DNA of 64,000 nt from Microbacterium sp. HD4P20 (GCF_019449275.2 NZ_JAHZQZ020000020.1:62001-126000), one strand, 5' to 3'. Counted from the stretch's first letter, positions 9,351 through 18,366 are shown. Numbers and translations: made by a program. Notes: generated by a model not told the origin, from the letters alone.

Positions 9351-10208
9351 GTGCGGATTCGGCTCGACATCGCGTATGACGGCACGCACTTCCGTGGGTG
9401 GGCCCGCCAGCCCGGTCTGCGCACGGTGCAAGAGACGCTCGAGTCCGCGCTCGGGCGGGTGCTCGGGGGCGACCCACGGCTGGTCGTCGCGGGACGGACG
9501 GATGCCGGAGTCCACGCCAGCGGCCAGGTCGCACACGTCGACCTCGACGAAGCCCAGGACGCGCGGCTGCTCGCGCGCCGTCCGCGCGCCGGACACACCT
9601 CGGCGCCCGAGGACCGCGTCACGGCTCTCGCAGCCCGCATGACCGGCGTGGTCGGCTCCTACTCCGACGTCGCGGTCACGCGCTCCGCGCCGGCCGCGCC
9701 CGGCTTCGACGCCCGCTTCTCGGCCGTGTGGCGGCGTTACGAGTACCGCATCGCCGACACGGTGACCGGGTACGACCCGCTCGAGCGGCATCGCACGACC
9801 TCGGTGCGGGCATCCCTGGATCACGAGGCGATGGATGCCGCGGCCCGCAGCCTCATCGGTCTGCATGACTTCGCCGCCTACTGCAAGCCCCGCGAAGAGG
9901 CGACGACGATCCGCACGCTGCTCGAGTTCGACTGGCGCAGGGACGCCGCGGGCGTGCTCGTGGCGAACGTGAAGGCCGATGCCTTCTGCCACAGCATGGT
10001 GCGTGCCCTCGTGGGAGCGTGCGTCGCCGTCGGGGAGGGCCGGCTCGATGCCGAGGACGTCGTCGACATCCGCGACGCCCGCGACCGCGTGCCCGACGTG
10101 AAGGTGCTGGCGGCGCGCGGGCTGACGCTCACCGCGGTGGGCTATCCCGCCGACGAACTCCTCGCCCAGCGCGCCGAGCAGACCCGGGCACGCCGCGACC
10201 GCGAGTGA
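9351..10208 (+). CDS. truA: tRNA pseudouridine(38-40) synthase
   Basis: TruA isomerises uridines 38-40 in the anticodon arm of tRNAs. The 285-residue protein starts at GTG (MRIRLDIAYDGTHFRGWARQ) and has the catalytic Asp in AGRTDAGVHA (about residue 50). Other family motifs are DARFSAVWRRYEYRI, HDFAAYCKP and FCHSMVRALVGACVAVGEG. The family often lies downstream of rplQ, as here, although a repeat-flanked acyltransferase gene now separates the two. Confidence 0.95.
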   Translation: MRIRLDIAYDGTHFRGWARQPGLRTVQETLESALGRVLGGDPRLVVAGRTDAGVHASGQVAHVDLDEAQDARLLARRPRAGHTSAPEDRVTALAARMTGVVGSYSDVAVTRSAPAAPGFDARFSAVWRRYEYRIADTVTGYDPLERHRTTSVRASLDHEAMDAAARSLIGLHDFAAYCKPREEATTIRTLLEFDWRRDAAGVLVANVKADAFCHSMVRALVGACVAVGEGRLDAEDVVDIRDARDRVPDVKVLAARGLTLTAVGYPADELLAQRAEQTRARRDRE

Positions 10209-10222
10209 CGGGGCCACGCCGC

Positions 10223-10228
10223 TAGACT
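10223..10228 (+). promoter_or_regulatory. Candidate -10 for the lipoprotein gene
   Basis: TAGACT at 10223-10228 lies in the short gap after truA, about 60 bases before the lipoprotein start. No clear -35 is visible. Confidence 0.4.
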
Positions 10229-10285
10229 GTCCCGGCCGTTGCTGAGCGGCGCATGCCCTGTGGGGCCGACGTGCCAGGGGGCGAA

Positions 10286-10879
10286 ATGAGCAGGATTCGA
10301 CGATTCGCCGGGATCGCGGCGCTGAGTGCGCTGGCTGCGAGCGTACTGGCGGGCTGCGGCCCGGCGCCGTGGCAGATGGATGCCGCGCCCACGAGTTCGT
10401 CCACGGGCACCGCGGTGCCGACTCCGGTGCCCAACGACCTCTCGGGTGGGGCGACGCAGCGCGAGCTGGTGGCCGGCGCGGTGAGCGCTGCGGTGGACTA
10501 CTGGTCGACGCTGTCGATGGACCGGTGGACGGCCGAGGCGATCAAGCCGGTCAGCCTGTCGATGCTCACCACGGTGCAGCCAGACGACGGGCAGAAGGTC
10601 TACCTCCAGCGCGCGTCGATGACCGCCGTGCCGTCAGCCGGATCCCAGACGCTCGCAGCGCTAGAGCCGCAGACCGACGCCGCGACGGTGAGCCCGGGCT
10701 ACCTCGTGCTCTCGCCCTACAGCTACTCGCAGACCTTCAACGTCGGGCCGGTGCCCGATGACGCCACGCTCGTCACGCTGCACTTCACGTACGACTTCCT
10801 GGTGCAGACCACGCCGACCTCGAGCGAGTACGCCAAGCAGACGGCGACCGACACGCTCACCGTGGCTCTGACCGGCTGA
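10286..10879 (+). CDS. Putative exported lipoprotein, function unknown
   Basis: The 197-residue product (MSRIRRFAGIAAL...) has a signal peptide ending in the lipobox LAGC (Cys about residue 25), so it should be lipid-anchored outside the membrane. A Ser/Thr-rich linker follows. The rest (VAGAVSAAVDYWSTLSMDRW..., SPYSYSQTFNVGPVPDD...) has no motif I recognise. The ATG at 10286 is preferred over an upstream in-frame ATG because it follows GGGGGCG and gives a proper signal peptide. Its 3' end overlaps the convergent next gene by 23 bases. Confidence 0.75.
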   Translation: MSRIRRFAGIAALSALAASVLAGCGPAPWQMDAAPTSSSTGTAVPTPVPNDLSGGATQRELVAGAVSAAVDYWSTLSMDRWTAEAIKPVSLSMLTTVQPDDGQKVYLQRASMTAVPSAGSQTLAALEPQTDAATVSPGYLVLSPYSYSQTFNVGPVPDDATLVTLHFTYDFLVQTTPTSSEYAKQTATDTLTVALTG

Positions 10880-12032
10880 TCAGACGGTCGACGACCGTCG
10901 CCCCGACGCGCTCCCACCGGTCGCCGCCCTTCTCGCTGGCGATCACCGCAGCCTCGCGAGCTGTGTAGACGAGGGCGTCCAGGTCGTAGCCGAGGACGGA
11001 TGCCGGAGCCCAGCCCGCGCTCGCGGTGGGACGGATGGGCAGGCTGCCCGAAGCATCGAGAGAGGGCACGCGCTCGAGGGTGGTGCGCAGGCTGTCGCGC
11101 ACCGAGGCGTCCGGGCGGGGCATCAGCGCGACGACGGAGCCGGGTGAGGGCGCCACGATGTCGGATTCGGCTGGGAGCGTCGCTCGCACCTCCTCCTCGA
11201 AACGGGCGGCGAGGGCCGCGGAGGCGCTCGCACCCGCGGTCTGGCGGATGTCGATGGCGTCGTCGAGCCGCAGGTAGACCACTGACCACGCCTCGCCGGT
11301 CTGCTGCGCGCGCAGCAGGCGATCGGAAGCGGTCCGTTCGAAGCGCTGCCATTCCGTCGAGGGGCCGCCGGTGCGCGTCAGCGCGGCGTCGCGCGTCGGA
11401 AGCCCGACGACGGCGACCAGCGCGCAGCCGACGTACGCGAGCATTCCGATCGACGAGAGCAGTCGCTGCAGCGCGAAGTCGTCGCCGCTCGAGGGAGGGA
11501 AGACGAAGCCGGCGGCGAACGATGCGAGACCGGCGACGACGAAGACGGCCGAGATGACCGCGAGCGGCAGCAGCAGGCGGTCGTTCCTGCGCGCGGGCGC
11601 CCGCATCCAATCCAGGACGAACAGCCCTGCGAAGACGGATGCCGCGAGGAAGCCGGTTCGGTATGCCCATGTGTACCAGGCCGGCCCCGGGGCGAGGGCG
11701 AGCGCGAGAGCGCAAGTCACCGCCAGGACGATGCCGGTCCACGCGTGCGGGCGCAGCCCCCACTGGGCGCGGAAACCCGACCACAGCAGGGCGGGTGCGC
11801 CCAGCAGGGCTCCGAGCGCGGCGCGGCGCAGCGATTCGTTGTCGCTCAGGTCTCCCATGACGACGCCGTACGTCGCCACCATGGCCAGGACGAACGCGAA
11901 CCCCCAGTACAGCGTGGCCGTACTCGGCTTGATGAGGAATGCTATCCCGATGGTCAGCACCGTGGCCAGGGTGGTGATCGCCGCATGGGCGATGCCGAGC
12001 TCGAAGCCGGATCCGGCGAAGACGTCGCTCAT
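10857..12032 (-). CDS. Membrane protein with degenerate GGDEF-like C-terminal domain
   Basis: The 391-residue protein has about seven hydrophobic segments in its first ~215 residues. A cytoplasmic C-terminal domain follows that looks like a diguanylate cyclase fold: WSVVYLRLDDAIDIRQ, then AARFEEEVRATLPAESD, then PTASAGWAPASVLGYDLDALVYTAREA. The GGDEF signature itself is replaced (PSPGSVVALM), so catalytic activity is unlikely; a sensory or nucleotide-binding role is inferred. Its start overlaps the stop of the upstream histidine kinase by four bases, so the two are translationally coupled and probably act together. Confidence 0.75.
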   Translation of the reverse strand: MSDVFAGSGFELGIAHAAITTLATVLTIGIAFLIKPSTATLYWGFAFVLAMVATYGVVMGDLSDNESLRRAALGALLGAPALLWSGFRAQWGLRPHAWTGIVLAVTCALALALAPGPAWYTWAYRTGFLAASVFAGLFVLDWMRAPARRNDRLLLPLAVISAVFVVAGLASFAAGFVFPPSSGDDFALQRLLSSIGMLAYVGCALVAVVGLPTRDAALTRTGGPSTEWQRFERTASDRLLRAQQTGEAWSVVYLRLDDAIDIRQTAGASASAALAARFEEEVRATLPAESDIVAPSPGSVVALMPRPDASVRDSLRTTLERVPSLDASGSLPIRPTASAGWAPASVLGYDLDALVYTAREAAVIASEKGGDRWERVGATVVDRLISRSEPR

Positions 12033-13687
12033 GGCCGGCTCCCTGGGTGCGTGGCGGGGCGGTGCGCACCGCGGGGGAGGCGCACGGTGACGGTGGTGCC
12101 GATTCCCTCGGTGCTGTCGATGGTCAGTGTGCCATCGTGTGCCGCGACGATCTCACGGGTGATCCCGAGACCGAGGCCGGTGCCGGTAGCGGTCTCGCGC
12201 GCGTGGGCGCTGCGGAAGTACGGCGTCATCACGCGGGCGAGGTCGACGGCCGGGATACCGATGCCGGTGTCGGTGACCATGAGCGTCATCGCCTCGCCGG
12301 CGGCCTCGCCGACGATGCGCACGCGTCCGTCCGGGGGCGTGTACTTGATCGCGTTGCTGACGATGTTGTCGACGACCTGGCGAAGGCGGAAGCCGTCGGC
12401 GGTGACGGGCAGCGGCTCGGAGGCCTGAACCTCGAGTGCGACATCGTTCGCGTGCGCGGTCGGGCGGAACGAGGCGACGGAGTCCAGCACGATGGATCGC
12501 AGGTCGATGTCGTCGAAGTCGTCACGTCCGCTGAAGTCCTTGCGTGAGGCCGAGAGCATGCTGTTGGTCATCTCGAGCATGCGTTCGCTCGCGTGCAGGA
12601 TCGCCTCGAAGCGCCCGCGGGTGCGGGGCGCGAGGTCGTCGGCTTCGAGCGCGAGCTCGGCGTTGCCGATCATCACGGTGAGGGGGTGCTTCAGCTCGTG
12701 CGAGGCCATCGCAGTCAGTCGTTCGCGCTCGCGCTGCGCGTAGGTCATGGCCGTCACATCGTGCACCACGAGCAGGATGCCCGATCCTTCGTCTCCGACG
12801 GCGCCCAGGCGCTTGGCTGTCACCGAGAGAACCCGCCATTCGCCCTCGGGGGTGAACAGCCACACGGAGGCATCGGTGAACGTCTCGCCGCGCAGCGCGC
12901 GGGAAAAGGGCCGTTCCGACAGAGGGACCGGCATTCCGCGCAAGCCGGTGTACTCGACGGATCGCGCCGGGAGCAACGGATCGCGTGTGTCGAGCCCGTA
13001 CAGCCGCGAGTACGCGTCGTTGACGGCGAGCACACGCCCGTCATCGGCGATGCGCGCGATGCCGGTGTCGATGCCGTTGAGCACCTCGGCCGTACGACGT
13101 TCCTGGTCGGATCGGCGTTGCGCCGTCGTGGTCAGGCGCTCGGCCTGGCGACCCAGCAGACGCCGCAGCGACCGGGTGCGGCGCAGCGCGAGGTGAGAGG
13201 TGATGCCGATGAAGGTGAGCGAGAGCAGCACGATGAACACGCGCAGCGCGGATTCGGCCCCTGGCTCCATTGCGGTCTCGACGAGCAGGCTGATGCCGAT
13301 CGTGCCGAGCATCGCGGCGAGGGCGATCACGCCGAAGTGCATGCCCACCCACATGACAGGGAAGACCCAGAGGAATCCGAACCGCAGATCGGTCGTGGCC
13401 CCGATGAGGCCGATCGCGATCGCGTCGGCGAACGGCACCGTGAGCACCCACGCGGGAGGCAGCCGTCCCCAAGGGATGGCGAGGGTGGCAAGCGTGATGG
13501 CGATCACCGCGACGGCACCCACTCCGTAGGTCCAGCGGACGAAGACCGTCGGCTGCAACGCGAGCACCAGCAGGTTGATGATCACGAAGCTCGCGGCCAG
13601 CACCAGCTGTGTCAGCCACACCGAACGGGTGCGCGGATCGGGCGCGCGCAGCGTGAACGCCGCCTTCGCCAACCCCCCGGTAGCCAT
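12029..13687 (-). CDS. PAS-domain sensor histidine kinase
   Basis: The 552-residue membrane kinase has an N-terminal block of about six membrane segments (residues 25-165) and a PAS domain (about 200-315, GIARIADDGRVLAVNDAYSRLYG). The HisKA dimerisation helix carries the phospho-acceptor in MASHELKHPL, and an HATPase_c domain has N (VSNAIKYTPPDG), G1 (DTGIGIP) and G2 (GTGLGLGI) boxes. Transcription appears leaderless, with TAGAAT six bases before the ATG. It is coupled to the degenerate-GGDEF gene and lies near the response regulator at 15410-16378, its probable partner. Confidence 0.92.
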   Translation of the reverse strand: MATGGLAKAAFTLRAPDPRTRSVWLTQLVLAASFVIINLLVLALQPTVFVRWTYGVGAVAVIAITLATLAIPWGRLPPAWVLTVPFADAIAIGLIGATTDLRFGFLWVFPVMWVGMHFGVIALAAMLGTIGISLLVETAMEPGAESALRVFIVLLSLTFIGITSHLALRRTRSLRRLLGRQAERLTTTAQRRSDQERRTAEVLNGIDTGIARIADDGRVLAVNDAYSRLYGLDTRDPLLPARSVEYTGLRGMPVPLSERPFSRALRGETFTDASVWLFTPEGEWRVLSVTAKRLGAVGDEGSGILLVVHDVTAMTYAQRERERLTAMASHELKHPLTVMIGNAELALEADDLAPRTRGRFEAILHASERMLEMTNSMLSASRKDFSGRDDFDDIDLRSIVLDSVASFRPTAHANDVALEVQASEPLPVTADGFRLRQVVDNIVSNAIKYTPPDGRVRIVGEAAGEAMTLMVTDTGIGIPAVDLARVMTPYFRSAHARETATGTGLGLGITREIVAAHDGTLTIDSTEGIGTTVTVRLPRGAHRPATHPGSRP

Positions 13688-13693
13688 GTGGCG

Positions 13694-13699
13694 ATTCTA
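13694..13699 (-). promoter_or_regulatory. -10 hexamer for the leaderless histidine kinase gene
   Basis: On the minus strand TAGAAT (13699 to 13694) is followed by six bases and the ATG at 13687. This is the clearest example of the leaderless pattern in this window. Confidence 0.65.
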
Positions 13700-13851
13700 T
13701 GGGCGGTCGGCGCGGGCGCCTTGCGGAGGCCTTGCGGTTGTCTTGCGCAGACCTTGCGCCGGCGTGACGGATGCCGCGGCGGACCGTTGCGGATGCTCCA
13801 TGACACTTGATCGCGGGCCGACAACGGCTCCCTCATCCCGAAGGAACGATC

Positions 13852-15288
13852 GTGACCGACCTGATGCTCCGCACGGCCGCGGCGAGCGATGCGGATCTCG
13901 CGCTGCCCGACGACTTCGAGGCGGTGCTCGACGACACCTCGGTGCATCGTTCGACGATCGGCTGCGTCATCCCCGCCTACAACGAGGAGCAGTCGATCGC
14001 ACAGGTGATCGAGTCACTGCTCGGTCAGACGCGGGTGCCCGACGTCATCCACGTCGTCGTCAACAACACCTCGGACGCCACCGTGAAGATCGCGTCGCAG
14101 TACGCCGGTCCGCACGAGATCACCACCGACCTCGGCGAGCAGTTCACCGAGGTGTTCGTGCACGACATCGGAAAGAACCCCGACAAGAAGGTCGGCGCAC
14201 TCAACTACGGCTACACCCTGGTCGAGGGCTACGACTATCTGCTCGGTGTGGACGGCGACACCGTCGCCGGCGCCCGCGCGGTCGAGTACCTCGAATCGGA
14301 GGCGACCTCCGACAGCCGCATCGGCGGCATCTCGGCGATCTACTCGATCGACGACAAGCCCATCACGGGTCTCGTCCCGAAGTTCCTCATCACCGGTCAG
14401 CGCTCGCAGTTCGCGGCGTTCAACATGCACAACCTGCTGCGCGGGCGGAACATGGCGGTTCTGGGCGGACAATTCTCGATCTTCTCGACGCAGGCGCTGC
14501 GCGAGGTCATGGCGCAGAACCACCAGTCGACGCCGTGGGTCAAAGACAGCGAGGTCGAGGACTCGCTGCTGTCGCTGCAGATCAAGAGCGCCGGCTTCCT
14601 CACCAAGATCAGCCCGTTCGCCCGCGCCGACGTGGGCGGTATGACGACCATGCGGGCCTTGGACGCCCAGCAGGTGAAGTGGACGTACGGAGCGATCGAG
14701 CTGATGTGGCCCGGCCAGCGCGGCGACACCAAGGGGCAGCCGTTCCACCCGAACCTGCGGGTGCGGTGGCTCGAGAACTTCGGGATGCTCACGAACATGT
14801 TTGTGCGCCTCGCGTTCCTGATGCTGCTGGCCGGCTCGCTCTCGATCGGTGCCTTCGTCTTCTCGCCGTGGTGGCTGTTGCCGGTGGGCGTCGCGATTCT
14901 GCTGAACCTGCGCATGGCGCTCTCGATGCGAGACCGCAACGCGCGCGACATCCTTTTCGCGGTGATGTTCCTGCCGGCCGAGATCTACATGTGGCTGCGA
15001 CTGAGCTACTTCCTGCGTTCATGGACGCGATTCCTGTCGCGCAAGAAGGTCGACAACTGGGCCATGCAGGCCAAGGCCGAACGGGGCTCGGGCAGCGGTC
15101 ATTGGACGCCGTTCGTCATGATCGTCGCCGTGGTGATCGCGCTCGCCGTGGTGTGGTCGATGCTCGACCCGGTCGTGCAGTCCACGATCCTCTGGATCGG
15201 CTGGCCGATCGTCGGCGTCGTGACAGTGGTGCAGACCCTGTCGATGTTCTTCAAACTCATCCGTCGTCAGCACGGATACAAGGTCTGA
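13852..15288 (+). CDS. Processive family-2 glycosyltransferase, membrane-bound
   Basis: This 478-residue enzyme resembles cellulose/chitin/poly-GlcNAc synthase-like GT2 proteins. It shows CVIPAYNEEQSI, the DxD motif in LLGVDGDT, the acceptor-site ED in KDSEVEDSLLSLQ and a QxxRW-like QQVKW. About four C-terminal membrane segments follow. It should polymerise a beta-linked glycan at the membrane; the sugar cannot be told. The GTG at 13852 follows AAGGA and is preferred to the upstream ATG at 13807. It lies among a histidine kinase, a response regulator and a GH6 cellulase. Confidence 0.85.
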   Translation: MTDLMLRTAAASDADLALPDDFEAVLDDTSVHRSTIGCVIPAYNEEQSIAQVIESLLGQTRVPDVIHVVVNNTSDATVKIASQYAGPHEITTDLGEQFTEVFVHDIGKNPDKKVGALNYGYTLVEGYDYLLGVDGDTVAGARAVEYLESEATSDSRIGGISAIYSIDDKPITGLVPKFLITGQRSQFAAFNMHNLLRGRNMAVLGGQFSIFSTQALREVMAQNHQSTPWVKDSEVEDSLLSLQIKSAGFLTKISPFARADVGGMTTMRALDAQQVKWTYGAIELMWPGQRGDTKGQPFHPNLRVRWLENFGMLTNMFVRLAFLMLLAGSLSIGAFVFSPWWLLPVGVAILLNLRMALSMRDRNARDILFAVMFLPAEIYMWLRLSYFLRSWTRFLSRKKVDNWAMQAKAERGSGSGHWTPFVMIVAVVIALAVVWSMLDPVVQSTILWIGWPIVGVVTVVQTLSMFFKLIRRQHGYKV

Positions 15289-15357
15289 TGCGAACCCGAA
15301 TCGCATCAGAAACTGGGGAGCGCCGTTAGCTGGGGAGCGCGGCGCAGGGGAGAAAGA

Positions 15358-15392
15358 GGAGGCATCCGGCTTCTGGGGAGACGGATGCCTCC
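15358..15392. terminator. Bidirectional terminator between glycosyltransferase and response regulator
   Basis: GGAGGCATCCG (15358-15368) pairs perfectly with CGGATGCCTCC (15382-15392). It sits in the 121-base gap between convergent genes and can serve both. Confidence 0.7.
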
Positions 15393-15409
15393 GCTTTCGC
15401 CCTCCCCGG

Positions 15410-16378
15410 TCAGGCCGTCTCGGACGTGAGGCGGTAGCCGACGCCTCGGACGGTCTCGATGTAGGTGGGGTGGGCGGCGCTCTCGCCGAGCTTGCGGCGC
15501 AGGTTGGTCATGTGCGCCTCGACGGCCCGCTTGTCGGCATCCCCCACGAAGTAGCTGGTGACATACGACTCGCCGCGCAGCACCAGCGTCAGGTCTGCCT
15601 TGCTGCGCACGCGTCGCTTCGACTCGAGCAGCGTGGCGAGCAGATCGAACTCGGTGCGGGTGAGGTCGAGCTCGGCACCATCGATCGTCACGATGCGGTT
15701 CTCGGGGTGCAGCCGAAGGCCGCGGTGCACGAGCCATTCGTTCGCCGCGCCGTCGATCGGGGCCGGCTGGTGGGCGGATGCCGCAGCATCCGGCGTCGTG
15801 CCCGTGGTGGCCTCAGGCGTCACTGCCGTCGAGCGGTCGGCGGTGGGGCCGGATGTCTCCGCCACGACGTGTGTACCGGCTGCGGGTGCGCCTGGCGAAA
15901 CGGTGGGGACAGCCGACGTCGCCGGTCGGGCCCCCGGGAAGGAGGGGCCGACGCTGCCCTGGGTCGGGATCGTCGTGGCGGGTCCCGCGATGCCGGGCCG
16001 TGCCCGACGCATCGCGGCGTCGATGCGTGCGCGCAGCTCGCGGGGGCGGAAGGGCTTCAGCAGGTAGTCGTCGGCACCGGCGCCCAGGCCCGCGATCACG
16101 TCGGCTTCGTCGCTCAAACCGGTGAGCATGATGATGTACGTGTCGGACTGCGCGCGGATGCGCTTGGCCGCCTCGAAGCCGTCGATGCCCGGCATGTTGA
16201 CGTCGAGGGTCGTGAGCAGCGGCTTGTAGGTGAGAACGGCGCGCACCCCGTCGATGCCGTTGCCGACCGAGACGGTCGAGAAACCGGCGGATTCGAGCAC
16301 CTCGGCCAGGATGTGCCGGATCTCGGGGTCGTCCTCGATGATGACGGCGGTCTGCAGGTCGCCGGTGACGGACGTCAT
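15410..16378 (-). CDS. Response regulator, receiver plus winged helix with long linker
   Basis: This 322-residue protein has an N-terminal receiver domain: acidic pair in VIIEDDPEI, phospho-acceptor Asp in TLDVNMPGIDG, Lys in YLLKPF. An OmpR/PhoB-type winged-helix domain at the C-terminus (DLTRTEFDLLATLLE..., ESAAHPTYIETVRGVGYRL) binds DNA. Between them lie about 110 residues rich in Pro, Ala, Thr and Gly, far longer than a normal linker. The start is ATG at 16378 (MTSVTGDLQTAVIIEDD) behind GAGAGGA. It is the likely partner of the kinase at 12029-13687. Confidence 0.9.
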   Translation of the reverse strand: MTSVTGDLQTAVIIEDDPEIRHILAEVLESAGFSTVSVGNGIDGVRAVLTYKPLLTTLDVNMPGIDGFEAAKRIRAQSDTYIIMLTGLSDEADVIAGLGAGADDYLLKPFRPRELRARIDAAMRRARPGIAGPATTIPTQGSVGPSFPGARPATSAVPTVSPGAPAAGTHVVAETSGPTADRSTAVTPEATTGTTPDAAASAHQPAPIDGAANEWLVHRGLRLHPENRIVTIDGAELDLTRTEFDLLATLLESKRRVRSKADLTLVLRGESYVTSYFVGDADKRAVEAHMTNLRRKLGESAAHPTYIETVRGVGYRLTSETA

Positions 16379-16496
16379 GCGCGGTGGGGTCCTCTCGTGA
16401 GATCGACGTGCCCCGGACCCCAACCCCCCAGCAGCGGCCCCCGACGCATGCGGCAAGTACCCCGATGCTACACAACCCCGCCGGGTCGACCGGGTC

Positions 16497-17495
16497 TCAC
16501 TCGGTGATCGCTTCGCGGGTCAGCTCGACGGCGCGCTCCGGCCACCAGTCTCCTGCCGGGGGCCCGCCGCCGCAGGGGCCGTCGCTCTCGCCCGGGGGCT
16601 TGATCCACAGGTTGGTGTCGACGGCATCGTCGCCGAGGGTTCCGCCCGATTCGCCGACCAGGCGGCGCGGCGGATTGCACCACTCCCCGGTCGCTCCCGC
16701 GCCGTTGCGCGAGGTGTCGATGAGGGCGTGGAGCCCGTCCAGCTGCTCCGACAGCTCATGGGCGTATGCGACCTCGTCGGAGGTGGCGTTGTAGTTCGAC
16801 ACGTTGGTCGCGAAGCCGCGGATGCTCTTGAGGTCGAGTCGCGCGATGAGGTCGGCCATCTCGGCCACCGGCAGCCACTCCGAGTGGCCGCCGTCGACGT
16901 AGATCCACGTCGCTTCGGCGGCGAGGTCGTCGATCGCGTCGTCGAGCTGACGGATCCGGGCGGCGATATTGCCGTCAGGGTCGGCGCAGTCCGGCGCGAG
17001 GGCGAGGCTGTCGGGCTCGAGAACAACGATCGGAGACACGTCTGCCGCAGCGGCGAGCGCCTCGCCGATGGTCGCCGTCCACTCGCCGTACGCCTCTTCA
17101 TCGAGCCCGCCGGCCGAATGATTGCCGCAGTCGCGCCCGGGCAGCCCGTACACGACGACCGCGAGCCGCGCGGACTGCGCCCGGGCTTCGTCCGCGAGGG
17201 CGGCGATCCGTTCGGCCACGACATCGGTCGGATCGGCTTCGGGGGTGAGCCAGAACGCGGTGGGCTGCTCGGCCAGGTACTGGGCCGCGGCGTGCTCGGC
17301 GGTGCCTGGGGAGGCGGTGGCTGCGGCATCTGTCGCCTTGGAAAGCTCGGAGGCGACAACGACTGTTCCCGGCCCTGGAGGTTCGGCCGTCGAAGCCTGC
17401 GCGGTGAGGATGCCGATGACGACGGCGGCGGCCGCGAGCACCACGACGCCGATAACCGTGATCAGGGCGATCGCGCGGCCGCGGGTGTGTGCCAT
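16497..17495 (-). CDS. Glycoside hydrolase family 6 (cellulase), membrane-anchored
   Basis: GH6 enzymes cleave beta-1,4-glucan with inversion. The 332-residue protein has one N-terminal membrane segment and then the family signatures in order: VVVYGLPGRDCGN, VLEPDSLAL with the catalytic Asp region, WIYVDGGHSEWL, ATNVSNYN, IDTSRNGAG, GEWCNPPRRLVG and LWIKPPGESDG. There is no carbohydrate-binding module, so it is a minimal catalytic unit tethered to the cell. Start ATG 17495 (MAHTRGRAIAL). The nearby processive GT2 suggests a cellulose synthase/cellulase pairing like CslA-CslZ of Streptomyces, by analogy only. Confidence 0.9.
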   Translation of the reverse strand: MAHTRGRAIALITVIGVVVLAAAAVVIGILTAQASTAEPPGPGTVVVASELSKATDAAATASPGTAEHAAAQYLAEQPTAFWLTPEADPTDVVAERIAALADEARAQSARLAVVVYGLPGRDCGNHSAGGLDEEAYGEWTATIGEALAAAADVSPIVVLEPDSLALAPDCADPDGNIAARIRQLDDAIDDLAAEATWIYVDGGHSEWLPVAEMADLIARLDLKSIRGFATNVSNYNATSDEVAYAHELSEQLDGLHALIDTSRNGAGATGEWCNPPRRLVGESGGTLGDDAVDTNLWIKPPGESDGPCGGGPPAGDWWPERAVELTREAITE

Positions 17496-17503
17496 GGAGT
17501 ATG

Positions 17504-17509
17504 AGGTTA
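17504..17509 (-). promoter_or_regulatory. Candidate -10 for the GH6 gene
   Basis: TAACCT on the minus strand (17509 to 17504) lies eight bases before the ATG at 17495, a near-leaderless arrangement. Confidence 0.4.
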
Positions 17510-17564
17510 CTGTGAGAGCCCGTCGGATCCACCCGTCGGATACCCGCTCGCCATACTCGCGCCC

Positions 17565-17570
17565 TAGGCT
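17565..17570 (+). promoter_or_regulatory. Candidate -10 for the EEP hydrolase gene
   Basis: TAGGCT ends ten bases before the ATG at 17581. The transcript would carry at most a few bases of leader. It faces the GH6 promoter about 60 bases away. Confidence 0.45.
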
Positions 17571-17580
17571 GGTGGCCGAC

Positions 17581-18291
17581 ATGAAGGTGATCTCGTACAA
17601 CTTGCGCAAGCATCGCGCCGTCGGCGAGCTCGTCCAGCTGGTCGAGCGTCACGGAGCCGACGTGCTCTGCCTGCAGGAGGCCGACACGTCAGATCTGCCA
17701 CCGGTGATCTCGGGCCTGCGGCTGGCCGAGTCCACGCAGCGCAACCGGCTGGGCCTGGCGGTGTACTACCGCGAGAACACGTATCACGCGGTCGACGTGC
17801 GCGCTTTGGCGTTGAAGAAGTCGCTGCACGATCGGGTGCTGAAGCCGGCGGAGGAACGGATGCTGGGCGTCCGGCTGCATGACATCGACGAGAACCTCGA
17901 CCTGATCGTGGCGTCGTTCCACGCGGCGCCGCTGACCGCGTTGAACTCGTTGCGGCGCCACCAGATCCGCACGGCGCTGGCTGAGCTGCAGCAGCTCGGC
18001 GAGGGGCTGCCCTCGTTGATGGTCGGCGACTACAACTACCCGGTGTTCAAGGAGCATCTGAGCCAGCACGTGCGCGATCAGGGGTATGAGCTGAATCTCA
18101 GCGACTCCCGCACCTATACGCGGTATCGGTTCTTCCGCGGCCATTACGACTTCGCGACGTCGATCGGCTTCGAGATCGACCGGGTGCGCACGCTTCCTCA
18201 GGGTCTCAGCGATCATCTGCCGATCCTCGTGACGGCGCGGCCGACTGCTGGGGTTCACCGCGCGGTCGCGGCGCAGAGCGGCGTCGCCTGA
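17581..18291 (+). CDS. Endonuclease/exonuclease/phosphatase-fold hydrolase
   Basis: The 236-residue protein has the EEP fold of DNase I-like phosphoesterases. Its motifs are MKVISYNLRKHR (Asn), LCLQEADTSD (metal-binding Glu), VASFHAAPLT, MVGDYNYPVF (Asp/Asn pair) and LSDHLPILV (catalytic Asp-His). There is no signal peptide, so it probably acts in the cytoplasm. The substrate could be nucleic acid or a sugar or lipid phosphate; the sequence does not decide. ATG 17581 is chosen; a GTG three codons earlier is possible. Confidence 0.85.
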   Translation: MKVISYNLRKHRAVGELVQLVERHGADVLCLQEADTSDLPPVISGLRLAESTQRNRLGLAVYYRENTYHAVDVRALALKKSLHDRVLKPAEERMLGVRLHDIDENLDLIVASFHAAPLTALNSLRRHQIRTALAELQQLGEGLPSLMVGDYNYPVFKEHLSQHVRDQGYELNLSDSRTYTRYRFFRGHYDFATSIGFEIDRVRTLPQGLSDHLPILVTARPTAGVHRAVAAQSGVA

Positions 18292-18366
18292 CCCTTCTGG
18301 TTGCCGCGGGGGTATCGTGGCGTCACGCGCGGCATCGGGGCGGCGCCCGATGAGAGGGATGGCCCG

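Noticed and set aside
8872..9534. N-terminal extension of the acyltransferase to 9534
   Set aside because: The extra residues come from the repeat array and the antisense of truA; the family start (a short tail then YRGLDGLRAIAV) is reached from the ATG at 8871.
8901..9642. CRISPR array at the second repeat region
   Set aside because: The 20-bp units are directly adjacent with no unique spacers, the two halves are in opposite orientation, and no cas genes are near.
10857..12032. Active diguanylate cyclase
   Set aside because: The GGDEF signature is absent at the expected place, so only a degenerate domain is called.
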